This document shows positions 26,427-33,464 of a DNA stretch of 64,000 nt, piece by piece. Positions within the stretch are counted from its first letter, which is position 1; each line of letters starts with the position of its first letter. Source of the stretch: SIG78 sp036677805 (lineage in GTDB: Bacteria > Verrucomicrobiota > Lentisphaeria > Victivallales > Victivallaceae); assembly GCA_036677805.1 (NCBI GenBank), contig JAVBVS010000018.1, positions 124,001-188,000 on the forward strand, read 5' to 3'. The position numbers and the translations under genes were made by a program. Below the pieces are notes generated by a model. That model worked only from the letters and a program-made list of their open reading frames with translations. It was not told where the DNA came from and did no database searches.

Positions 26427-27203
26427 ATGGGAATGCTTGAAAACATTCAGACGGGGCGGGAAAACAAGCCGCCGAGGATCATGATCTACGGAAGCGAAGG
26501 CGTAGGAAAGTCTACGTTCGGAGCGTCCGCACCGAATGCCGTCTTCGTTCAGACCGAGGACGGCCTCGGCGAGATCAACTGCAGGAAATTTCCGCTGGCG
26601 CATTCGCTGTCGGAAGTCATGGCGGAACTGATTGCGCTCCGCGACGAGCCGCACGAATTTCAGACCGCCGTGATCGATTCGGCGGACTGGCTGGAGCGTC
26701 TTATCTTTGACGAGGTCTGCCGTGAATTCGGCGTCCGCAACATCGAAAAGGCCGATGGCGGCTACGGCCGCGGATACACCCACGCCCTCACTCACTGGCG
26801 CAAGGTCATCGCGCTCCTCAACGAACTGCGCGAGAACCGCGGCATGATGGTGATTCTCGTCGCCCACGCCAAAGTGGAGCGGTTTGAAGATCCCGAAAAC
26901 GCCGCCTACGACCGCTACACACCGCGTCTGCACAAGCATGCCGCCAGCCTGATCGCCGAATGGGTGGACGCCGTTCTCTTCGCCAACAAGAAGTTCCGAG
27001 TGCAAAAGGAGAACGCCGGGTTCAGCGGCGAACGGGCTATCGCGGCCCCTGTCGGCGCTGACGGCGGCGAACGTATCATTCGCACGGTCGGCTCTCCGGC
27101 CTGCATCGCCAAGAACCGTTACGGCCTGCCGAGCGAAATTCCGCTCTCATGGCAGGCATTCATCGACGCCTATCAGAAAGTCGAGGAAAACCATCATGAG
27201 TAA
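26427..27203 (+). CDS. Sak4-like AAA ATPase (phage nucleotide-binding protein)
   Basis: A 258-residue RecA-fold ATPase. Walker A is IYGSEGVGKSTFG near residue 20, Walker B is FQTAVIDSADWLE near residue 80, and MMVILVAHAKVE follows as the sensor strand. This fits the AAA_24/Sak4 group of phage recombination proteins, which anneal or exchange strands together with an exonuclease and a single-strand-binding protein. An AAGGAG site precedes the ATG. Confidence 0.8.
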   Translation: MGMLENIQTGRENKPPRIMIYGSEGVGKSTFGASAPNAVFVQTEDGLGEINCRKFPLAHSLSEVMAELIALRDEPHEFQTAVIDSADWLERLIFDEVCREFGVRNIEKADGGYGRGYTHALTHWRKVIALLNELRENRGMMVILVAHAKVERFEDPENAAYDRYTPRLHKHAASLIAEWVDAVLFANKKFRVQKENAGFSGERAIAAPVGADGGERIIRTVGSPACIAKNRYGLPSEIPLSWQAFIDAYQKVEENHHE

Positions 27204-27360
27204 ATGCAAAGCCGTCTGCGAAGTGTTCAGCCGCGTCTGCGGGTACTTTCGTCCGGTTTCGAACTGGAATAAAGGAAAACAGGAAGAGTTCAAAGAGCGC
27301 AAAAACTACGAAATCACGAAGAAAGGAGACCCTCATGAAGGAGCGGATCGTGCCAAATAA
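27196..27360 (+). CDS. 54-residue NrdD C-terminus-like (glycyl radical) protein
   Basis: The short protein matches the extreme C-terminus of anaerobic ribonucleotide reductase NrdD: RVCGYF at residues 13-18 fits the glycyl radical site RVCGYL, with Gly16 as the radical position, and NWNKGKQEEFKERKNY follows as in NrdD. No catalytic barrel is encoded. It overlaps the ATPase stop by eight bases. By analogy with YfiD, which replaces a damaged glycyl radical domain, it may act as a spare part for host NrdD; such short NrdD-like ORFs are common in phages. Confidence 0.65.
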   Translation: MSKCKAVCEVFSRVCGYFRPVSNWNKGKQEEFKERKNYEITKKGDPHEGADRAK

Positions 27361-27553
27361 CCATCCCCGCCTGTGCGATCTCTGCGGACAGATGATTCAG
27401 CTCGGAGAGATGCACAGGATCACGCAGCCGGATTACGGCGGCGGACTCTGGCGACATGAACATCTCCGCTGCCCGTCCTGCACGGCGGTCGTGACGAATA
27501 CGAATCCCCAACGTCCCATAATCAACAGTCGGCACGCTCTCGTGCTGGCGTAA
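27335..27553 (+). CDS. Small zinc-ribbon-like protein
   Basis: A 72-residue protein with paired cysteines CDLC (residues 14-17) and CPSC (near 48), suggesting a zinc ribbon. An AAGGAG site precedes ATG 27335, and the gene overlaps the NrdD-like gene by 26 bases in another frame. No function can be assigned. Confidence 0.5.
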   Translation: MKERIVPNNHPRLCDLCGQMIQLGEMHRITQPDYGGGLWRHEHLRCPSCTAVVTNTNPQRPIINSRHALVLA

Positions 27554-27569
27554 TAGAAAGGAATCGAAG

Positions 27570-28028
27570 ATGTCCACCCTGAATTTCAATGCAAGCGAAG
27601 TCGAGCCGAGCGCCGGATTCGAAGTGATTCCGGCGGGCAAGTACAACGCCGTCATCGCGGACTCCGAAATGAAGGAGACCCGTTCCGGCACGGGACGCTA
27701 CCTTCAGCTGGAGTTCGAGATCATCGACGGCGAATACAAGAACCGCAAGCTCTGGGCTCGTCTCAATCTGGAGAACCCGAATCCCGACGCCGTCCGCATG
27801 GCCCGGGCCGATCTCTCGGCCATCTGCCGCGCGGTCAACGTGCTGACGCCGAAGGATTCGCTCGAACTGCACAATCTTCCGCTGGTCGTCACCGTCCGCT
27901 GCAAAAAGAACCAGGACGATGAAATGACCAACGAGATCAAAGGTTATGCACCGAAAGCAACGGCGGTCGCGGCGACACCGCCTCCGCAGGCAACAGCGAA
28001 TACCGCTCCGCCGTGGGCAAGAAAGTGA
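27570..28028 (+). CDS. DUF669 family protein
   Basis: A 152-residue phage protein of the DUF669 family. The start SEVEPSAGFEVIPAGKYNAV and the core GRYLQLEFEIIDGEYKNRKL are typical. The acidic/proline-rich C-terminus resembles that of single-strand-binding proteins, and in many phages it sits beside an ATPase and RusA as here. It may bind single-stranded DNA during recombination. Confidence 0.8.
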   Translation: MSTLNFNASEVEPSAGFEVIPAGKYNAVIADSEMKETRSGTGRYLQLEFEIIDGEYKNRKLWARLNLENPNPDAVRMARADLSAICRAVNVLTPKDSLELHNLPLVVTVRCKKNQDDEMTNEIKGYAPKATAVAATPPPQATANTAPPWARK

Positions 28029-28423
28029 CGCTGGGATTTGAGCTTCCCTGGCCTCCGAGCGTGAACCACTACTACCGGCATGTGGGGGCGAAAGTCCTCA
28101 TCAGCCGGGACGGGCGGAAATACCGGGAAATGATCGTCTCCCGGTTCCGTTCGGAGGGCGTGGAAACCTTCCGGGGTCCGGTGGAGCTTTCCATCGAGCT
28201 GTATCCGCCGGACAACCGGAGGCGCGACGCCGACAACAGCCTGAAATGTCTGCTGGACGCATTCACGCACGGAGGGCTGTACGAAGACGATTCGCTGATC
28301 CGCAGACTCGTCGTGACCAAACGCGAACCGATGCCGCCGGACGGCATGGCATATATAAGGATAAGAGAATGGACAGAAGACAAAACAACGGGCGCAGATG
28401 CCAAATCGTCCAAGAGTTCGTGA
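28013..28423 (+). CDS. RusA family Holliday junction endonuclease
   Basis: A 136-residue RusA-like resolvase. The N-terminal FELPWPPSVNHYYR and the acidic catalytic stretch RRRDADNSLKCLLDAF (with the paired aspartates) are diagnostic, and ALYEDDSLI-like LYEDDSLIRRLVV follows. The GTG at 28013 overlaps the DUF669 gene by 16 bases; a second GTG at 28025 is an alternative. It should resolve branched DNA in phage recombination. Confidence 0.88.
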   Translation: MGKKVTLGFELPWPPSVNHYYRHVGAKVLISRDGRKYREMIVSRFRSEGVETFRGPVELSIELYPPDNRRRDADNSLKCLLDAFTHGGLYEDDSLIRRLVVTKREPMPPDGMAYIRIREWTEDKTTGADAKSSKSS

Positions 28424-28590
28424 AAGGCGTCGCGGATGACACAGAGAGGCTGGTCTGCTTCCTTTACCTCAACGGATACAAGGACGGCGCGGTCCGCCGG
28501 ACGCTCCATATCGGCAAGCCGAAGCTGGAGCTGATGAAGTTGAAGCTGGCGTTCGACATGAAGAAGGCCGGGATTCAACCGGGAGCGTGA
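28369..28590 (+). CDS. Small HTH-like phage protein
   Basis: A 73-residue basic helical protein. YLNGYKDGAVRRTLHIGKPK resembles an HTH of the sigma-region-4 type. Start at ATG 28369 (GGATAAGAG upstream), overlapping the RusA gene by 55 bases in another frame. The translation is compact and ends five bases before the helicase gene. Function unknown. Confidence 0.5.
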   Translation: MDRRQNNGRRCQIVQEFVKGVADDTERLVCFLYLNGYKDGAVRRTLHIGKPKLELMKLKLAFDMKKAGIQPGA

Positions 28591-28594
28591 TCCG

Positions 28595-30355
28595 ATGGAA
28601 CTTCGACCGTACCAGCAGGCGGCGGTGGACGCCGTATACAACCACCTCCGGACGCGGGACGACAACCCGTGCGTGGTCTTGCCGACCGGCACCGGCAAAT
28701 CGGTGGTGATTGCGAAAATCGTCCGCGACGCGGTGTCGCAATGGAACGGGCGCGTCCTGATCCTGGCGCATGTGAAGGAACTGCTCGAACAGAACGCCGG
28801 GAAGATCGAGACGTTCTGCCCGGACATTCCCATCGGCGTTTATTCGGCGGGGCTGAAATCGCGGGACACGCGGGAATCCGTGATCGTCGCCGGAATCCAG
28901 TCGGTCTACGACAAGGCTTGCGACCTCGGAGCGTTCGACCTCGTCGTCGTGGACGAGGCGCATTTGATCGCGCCGGACGGGGACGGGATGTATCGCTCTT
29001 TCCTCAAGGACATGAAGGTCATCAATCCGAACGTCCGCCTCATCGGTTTGACGGCGACGCCGTTCAGACTCAAAGGCGGTCTGATCTGTCAGCCGGAAAA
29101 TCTGCTGAACGAAGTCTGCTACGAAGCCGGACTCAAGGAGATGATCCGGGACGGGTATCTGTCGCCGCTGGTTTCGCGGGCCGGACGCGCCGAGGCGAAA
29201 CTGGACGGCCTCCATATCCGCGGCGGCGAATTCGTCGGGGACGAGATCGCATCGGCGATGGACACCGACGAACTGGTATCGTCTGCGTGCCGTGAAATCG
29301 TCGAGCTGACGCGGGAACGGAAGTCGGTGCTGATTTTCACCTCCGGCGTTGACCATTGCCGCCACGTGGCGGAGAAGATTTCCGCCTATTCCGGCATGGA
29401 ATGCGCCGTGGTGACCGGGAACACGTCTCCCGGCGAACGCGCCGAAATCATCGACCGGTTCAAAGGCAAGGAGGTCGTGGCGGATTTGTTCGGGACGCCG
29501 AAGCCGCCGTTGAAATATCTCTGCAACGTGAATGTGTTGACTACCGGATTCGACGCGGTGAACATCGACTGCGTGGTTCTCCTGCGGCCAACCAATTCGC
29601 CGGGACTTCTGATCCAGATGGTCGGGCGCGGAACGAGGCTGTCGCCGGAGACGGGGAAACAGAATTGTCTCGTCCTCGACTACGGCGGCAACATCATGCG
29701 TCACGGTCCCGTGGACATGATCACGGTGACGGACAGGGCGCCCGGAAACGGAGACGCTCCGGCGAAAAAGTGTCCGCAATGCCTCGCGCTGATCCACGCG
29801 GCGTATCAGGAATGCCCGGAATGCGGATACGAATTTCCGCCGCCGGAAAAGAGCAAAATCACGGAACACGCGGCAAAGGACGGCGTCATCTCCGGCGAAA
29901 TCTTCTATGACGAATACGCGGTGAAGAATGTTTACTACTGCGTTCACGAGAAGCGGTACGCCGATCCCGGCACGCCGAAGACGATGCGGATCGACTACGA
30001 GGTCGGCCTCAACGACTTCCGTTCCGAATGGGTTTGCCCGGAGCATACCGGATACGCCAGAGGAAAATTCGAGAAGTGGTGGAAGAACCGCGCGGCGCTT
30101 GGCTGTCCAGTTCCGGCGACGGCGCGGGAGGCCGTCGCCTTGGCGGACGAAGGACTGCTGGCGCAACCGCTCGCCATCACGGTAAAGTCCGTCGCGGGAG
30201 AGAAGTTCGACCGCATCACGAAATGCGTCCTTGGCGAACGTCCGGCGATGCGCGAACCGGGCGACGATCCCAGCGAAGCCGATGACCGGCATTCCAACAG
30301 CCCGGAGGAGTTGGGAGTAAGCGACGATTTTGACGAAGACTCGGTTCCGTTTTGA
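28595..30355 (+). CDS. DEAD/DEAH-box helicase with zinc ribbon
   Basis: A 586-residue superfamily 2 helicase. Motif I is LPTGTGKSVVIAKI near residue 30, motif II is VVVDEAHLIAP, motif III is LIGLTATPFRL, and motif VI is QMVGRGTRLSP. Residues about 390-410 contain CPQC and CPECGYEFPP, a zinc ribbon. The C-terminal 150 residues are unlike other domains I know. This phage form is common in replication/recombination modules, where it probably unwinds DNA at forks or D-loops. Confidence 0.88.
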   Translation: MELRPYQQAAVDAVYNHLRTRDDNPCVVLPTGTGKSVVIAKIVRDAVSQWNGRVLILAHVKELLEQNAGKIETFCPDIPIGVYSAGLKSRDTRESVIVAGIQSVYDKACDLGAFDLVVVDEAHLIAPDGDGMYRSFLKDMKVINPNVRLIGLTATPFRLKGGLICQPENLLNEVCYEAGLKEMIRDGYLSPLVSRAGRAEAKLDGLHIRGGEFVGDEIASAMDTDELVSSACREIVELTRERKSVLIFTSGVDHCRHVAEKISAYSGMECAVVTGNTSPGERAEIIDRFKGKEVVADLFGTPKPPLKYLCNVNVLTTGFDAVNIDCVVLLRPTNSPGLLIQMVGRGTRLSPETGKQNCLVLDYGGNIMRHGPVDMITVTDRAPGNGDAPAKKCPQCLALIHAAYQECPECGYEFPPPEKSKITEHAAKDGVISGEIFYDEYAVKNVYYCVHEKRYADPGTPKTMRIDYEVGLNDFRSEWVCPEHTGYARGKFEKWWKNRAALGCPVPATAREAVALADEGLLAQPLAITVKSVAGEKFDRITKCVLGERPAMREPGDDPSEADDRHSNSPEELGVSDDFDEDSVPF

Positions 30356-30364
30356 GGTGCAGAC

Positions 30365-30817
30365 ATGGAAAAAACATGCAATAAATGTAAACGACTGCTT
30401 CCGCTATCTGAGTTTTATAAGCACCCTGCAATGGCAGATGGGCATTTGAATAAATGCAAAGAATGTTGTCGTTCAGATTCTTTGCAAAACAGAAGGCGAA
30501 GAGTCGATTATTATCGGGACTATGACCGAAAACGTTCTTGGCTGACGCATAGGATATTTCAGCGCAAGACAATATGGAGAAGACAAAAAGAAATGGAACC
30601 AGAAAAATACCACGCACGTACTGCTGCTGGAAATGCTTTGCGTGACGGAAGACTTCCTCACGGTACACAATGCTATTTATGCGGTGGCGCAGAAAATCTT
30701 GAAATGCATCATCCCGATTATTCGCAGCCACTGCGAGTGTATTGGCTCTGCCGTGTATGCCACCGAAAACTTGATGGGATGCAGAAAATTGGTATTCCGG
30801 CGGGAGACCTCGGATGA
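30365..30817 (+). CDS. HNH-like protein with N-terminal zinc finger
   Basis: A 150-residue protein with two cysteine-rich parts. The N-terminus (CNKCKRLLPLSEFY then CKECC) resembles the small zinc finger found in phage HNH-type proteins, and the C-terminus CYLCGGAENLEMHHPDYSQP ... CRVCHRKLDG gives an HNH/treble-clef site. It may be a free-standing homing-type endonuclease. The gene is AT-richer than its neighbours, suggesting separate origin. It ends in an ATGA overlap with a truncated small gene. Confidence 0.7.
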   Translation: MEKTCNKCKRLLPLSEFYKHPAMADGHLNKCKECCRSDSLQNRRRRVDYYRDYDRKRSWLTHRIFQRKTIWRRQKEMEPEKYHARTAAGNALRDGRLPHGTQCYLCGGAENLEMHHPDYSQPLRVYWLCRVCHRKLDGMQKIGIPAGDLG

Positions 30818-30912
30818 ATGCAAAACAGATATTTCCGGTCATCCTGATCGGGGTCGGCATGGGAGCGGTATCCGGCTGCCCTAAAAAAAACCGTCGATTT
30901 CAAAATATTTGA
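30814..30912 (+). pseudogene. Truncated copy of a small membrane-protein gene
   Basis: The frame starts MNAKQIFPVILIGVGMGA, close to MNATKLFPVILIGLDVGA encoded at 32204. After about 23 codons it runs into the terminator of the queD-like gene and stops. It probably marks the left edge of the cassette inserted between the two copies. Confidence 0.55.
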
Positions 30913-30921
30913 AACCGACGG
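30883..30921 (-). terminator. Terminator of the fur-queD cassette
   Basis: Arms 30891-30904 and 30908-30921 pair over 14 bases with one wobble; read on the minus strand the hairpin is followed by eight T. It lies 45 bases beyond the queD-like stop. Confidence 0.8.
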
Positions 30922-30965
30922 CATGTTGCAGGCATCTCAATAATGATGCGATGCCGTTAAAGAAA

Positions 30966-31529
30966 TCAGTGCTTTTTGTAGCCGCACTTCGGGCAGACGC
31001 CATCAACCAGCGCAATCCCGCACCGCGGACAACGATCCATCGTTCCGACCGGGGTGTATTCCTGGGTAGCCGCATTGACACCGCTGGTGAAGGTGATCTT
31101 GGCAATATTCAGCTTATCTTTGAGCAGATCGTAGACCATCTTGATCATGCCTTCGACTGTCATGGTTTCCTTGGTGACAACCAGACGACAGTCCGGGTAG
31201 GCCGTCGCCAGTTCCGTCTTGAAAGCCTCGCCCTTCATGGTGTTGGTCGGCGCGCCATTTTTGATTCCCTGAGCTTCATATACGGCAAGGACGGCGGGAA
31301 GCAGCGGGTCATCTTCTCTCAAGATGAGGGCGTGGTCGAAATTTTTCAGAACAGCCCAAGCCGTCTTCTGGATTTCGTTGCACGGGAAAACCATGTTAAC
31401 GCCGGGGTTGATGGAATCCTCCACCTCAATCGTCAAAATGCCGGTATGCCCGTGCAAATACTGGGCTTCGCCCTTGAATCCGTAGAATCTGTGCGCATAC
31501 TGCAGATCGAATGTTGTGTAGCTTTTCAT
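30966..31529 (-). CDS. QueD/PTPS-like protein with C-terminal zinc ribbon
   Basis: A 187-residue member of the 6-pyruvoyltetrahydropterin synthase/QueD superfamily. The zinc ligands are visible (AHRFYG and LHGH, residues 13, 26 and 28), as are FDHALIL and TVEGMIK for the acid/base residues. The catalytic cysteine expected four residues before the first His of HGH is absent (alanine). A C-terminal CPRC ... CPKCGYKKH zinc ribbon is added. It follows a Fur-family gene by 48 bases, and QueD paralogues under Zur control are known in zinc-limited cells. It may be a zinc-stress paralogue or a non-standard enzyme. Confidence 0.75.
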   Translation of the reverse strand: MKSYTTFDLQYAHRFYGFKGEAQYLHGHTGILTIEVEDSINPGVNMVFPCNEIQKTAWAVLKNFDHALILREDDPLLPAVLAVYEAQGIKNGAPTNTMKGEAFKTELATAYPDCRLVVTKETMTVEGMIKMVYDLLKDKLNIAKITFTSGVNAATQEYTPVGTMDRCPRCGIALVDGVCPKCGYKKH

Positions 31530-31577
31530 GGTTATTCCTCCTGTTGGTTATCACCATAGAAGCACCTTGCCCCTATT

Positions 31578-32042
31578 TTATGACTCGGTGTTTTCACCCG
31601 CCGGTTTTTCGGATGAATCCTGCTTGTGCGCCGAGGCGCACTTTGGGCACAAACCGACAAGTCTGATTTCCATGTGCTGTACTTGTCGTGCCAGCAATTC
31701 GGGCGGTATCTGAGCCCCGTCCGGCCAATCAAAATCAGAAATCTCACAGCAGTTTTTGCAAATGAAATGTCCGTGCGCACCGACACGACAATCGTAACGC
31801 GCATGGTCGATATGCTCTATACGCCCAATCATACCATGCTGCGAAAGTTCATTGAGGATACGGTATACGCTTTCGCGTGAAATCGTCGGCTGGCGGCGAC
31901 GCACCGCATTCCAAACAGTATCTACATTCGGATGCGTATGATTTTGCTGTAAAAAAGCATACACAGCCAAACGCTGGGGCGTACACTTCCAGCCAATGTT
32001 TTTGCAAAGCTCACGAAATTGATTTTGAACATTGTTTTTCAT
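31578..32042 (-). CDS. Fur-family metalloregulator (Fur/Zur/PerR)
   Basis: A 154-residue regulator. The winged HTH CTPQRLAVYAFLQQ and SRESVYRILNELSQHGMI and the metal site AHGHFICKNCCEISDF plus a C-terminal CPKC are characteristic. A promoter with a dyad over its -10 box lies just upstream at 32081-32108, suggesting autoregulation. It is co-directional with the QueD-like gene. Whether it senses zinc, iron or peroxide cannot be decided from sequence; the neighbour favours zinc. Confidence 0.85.
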   Translation of the reverse strand: MKNNVQNQFRELCKNIGWKCTPQRLAVYAFLQQNHTHPNVDTVWNAVRRRQPTISRESVYRILNELSQHGMIGRIEHIDHARYDCRVGAHGHFICKNCCEISDFDWPDGAQIPPELLARQVQHMEIRLVGLCPKCASAHKQDSSEKPAGENTES

Positions 32043-32074
32043 GATTGTAAAACCCGTTATTTATATCTTTCATG

Positions 32075-32108
32075 TAAATAACTATAACATGTATTTAAAG
32101 CTTGTCAA
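32075..32108 (-). promoter_or_regulatory. Promoter and probable operator of the fur-queD cassette
   Basis: On the minus strand TTGACA (32108-32103), 16 bases, then TATAGT (32086-32081). A TAAATA/TATTTA inverted repeat at 32075-32080 and 32092-32097 surrounds the -10 box, which fits an A/T-rich Fur-family operator. Confidence 0.6.
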
Positions 32109-32203
32109 ACCATTTTTTTAAGAAAGTGACAAAATCGAAGGGGAACACACTTTTAAAGAGCTTAAGGAAGTTAAAACGGGCCACATCAGCAAGAAAGGAC
32201 AAA

Positions 32204-32344
32204 ATGAATGCGACAAAATTATTCCCGGTCATCTTGATCGGACTCGACGTTGGAGCGGCGGCGGTTTACCTCTGCTGCGGAGACACAAAAAACGCCATCT
32301 ACTGGTTCGCTGCGGCGACGCTGACCGCGACCGTGACATTCTGA
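32204..32344 (+). CDS. Small hydrophobic protein
   Basis: A 46-residue protein with a hydrophobic N-terminal half (LFPVILIGLDVGAAAVYLCC) and a second hydrophobic stretch (IYWFAAATLTATVTF); it may span the membrane once or twice. A GAAAGG site precedes ATG 32204. It is the intact relative of the truncated gene at 30814. Function unknown. Confidence 0.55.
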   Translation: MNATKLFPVILIGLDVGAAAVYLCCGDTKNAIYWFAAATLTATVTF

Positions 32345-32358
32345 CAGAGGAGAAAAAT

Positions 32359-32772
32359 ATGGATTTCAAGTACATCCGTCATCCGGAATACGCGATGGAG
32401 TTCCGGACGTTCGACAAAGTGAGCGGGGAGATTTTCCCCGCCACGGGCTTCGACGACGAAAACGTCTACGCCGTCCTGGACGGCGTGGTCGAGGCGCTCG
32501 ACCGGGCCGATTGCGAAATCGACCAGTGGATCGGCCTGCTCGACCAGGAGGAACGGAAGGTGTTCACCAACGACATCGTGGAAGTCCGCAACAGCTTCGG
32601 CCGGCCGGTCGGGCTTTTCATCGTCCGGTACAACAGCCGCGAAGGACGGTACATCCTCGACGGCGTGACCCGTGGCGCGCATATCAGCCGCGTCACCGTC
32701 TGGCAGAACATCCGCGTCGTCGGCAACGCCCATGAGAAACATTTCAACGTGAAAGGATACGCCCATGCCTGA
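32359..32772 (+). CDS. YopX family protein
   Basis: A 137-residue phage protein. The stretch WIGLLDQEERKVFTNDIVEV and the later IRVVGNAHE match the YopX pattern (IGLxDKNGxxIYExDIV ... VIGNIYE). YopX proteins are common in prophages, with unknown function. It ends overlapping the next gene by eight bases. Confidence 0.75.
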   Translation: MDFKYIRHPEYAMEFRTFDKVSGEIFPATGFDDENVYAVLDGVVEALDRADCEIDQWIGLLDQEERKVFTNDIVEVRNSFGRPVGLFIVRYNSREGRYILDGVTRGAHISRVTVWQNIRVVGNAHEKHFNVKGYAHA

Positions 32773-33100
32773 ATCCGTCATCGAATGGGAGGTTTCGGAA
32801 CAGAACCTCACGCAGGAACTGACCAGCAAAGACCGCCGCTGGCATATCAGCAAGAAACAGACGGGCCGGAAAGAACCGGAATTCTTCATGAGCAACTACG
32901 ATTTGCTCCTGACCCCGCACGGCTCCGGTTCGGACTATTTCCAGTGTTTTCAGACCTTCATCGCGGACTGCGACAGGTTCGTCGAACTGGCCGGAAAAAT
33001 CAAAGCCGAGGCCGAACGGCATCTCGTTCAGATGGAACAGGTGGCGAAGGCGGCGACCCGTGAATACAGAAACAATGAAGAGGAAATCAATCATGAGTAA
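32765..33100 (+). CDS. Hypothetical phage protein
   Basis: A 111-residue acidic protein with a likely C-terminal coiled helix (LAGKIKAEAERHLVQMEQVA). I recognise no domain. It overlaps both neighbours by eight bases, as expected for a tight phage operon. Confidence 0.6.
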   Translation: MPESVIEWEVSEQNLTQELTSKDRRWHISKKQTGRKEPEFFMSNYDLLLTPHGSGSDYFQCFQTFIADCDRFVELAGKIKAEAERHLVQMEQVAKAATREYRNNEEEINHE

Positions 33101-33464
33101 CACACCGGCAAATCTCGCCTATGGCAAGCGCACCGTCCGCATGGTCGTGATGAACGGCGTCCCGAAGTTCTCCGCGACCGACATCTGCAACATCCTCGGC
33201 TACGTCAACCCGAACAAGACGCTGGGGCGCTTCTGCAACTCGTCGCCGGAATACGTCCGCATGGACACCGCCGGCGGTCCGCAGAACGTCCGGATGATCG
33301 GAACGGAGGACATCCGCGCCATTCTGTCGCGCAGCCGTCACAAGGCCGTCCGCCGCCTGCGGGAATGGTTTGAGACGAAAGTCATTCCCGCAGTCACATT
33401 CCCGGCTTTCAGTCTGGTCGGCGTGACGGTGCTGATTCCGTTCCGCGAGGTGGAGGCGAGATGA
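33093..33464 (+). CDS. Bro-N domain protein
   Basis: A 123-residue protein that is nearly all Bro-N domain: VRMVVMNGVPKFSATDICNI, then a conserved RMIGTEDIRAILSRSRHKAV and REWFETKVIPAV. Bro-N domains bind DNA and are common in phage antirepressors. The ATG at 33093 overlaps the previous stop; the frame upstream is in coding sequence of that gene. No second domain is present. Confidence 0.78.
   Translation: MSNTPANLAYGKRTVRMVVMNGVPKFSATDICNILGYVNPNKTLGRFCNSSPEYVRMDTAGGPQNVRMIGTEDIRAILSRSRHKAVRRLREWFETKVIPAVTFPAFSLVGVTVLIPFREVEAR

Noticed and set aside
32102..32203. N-terminal extension of the small hydrophobic protein
   Set aside because: The extension is Lys-rich, begins at TTG without a ribosome site and overlaps the fur promoter; ATG 32204 has a clear site and matches the truncated relative.
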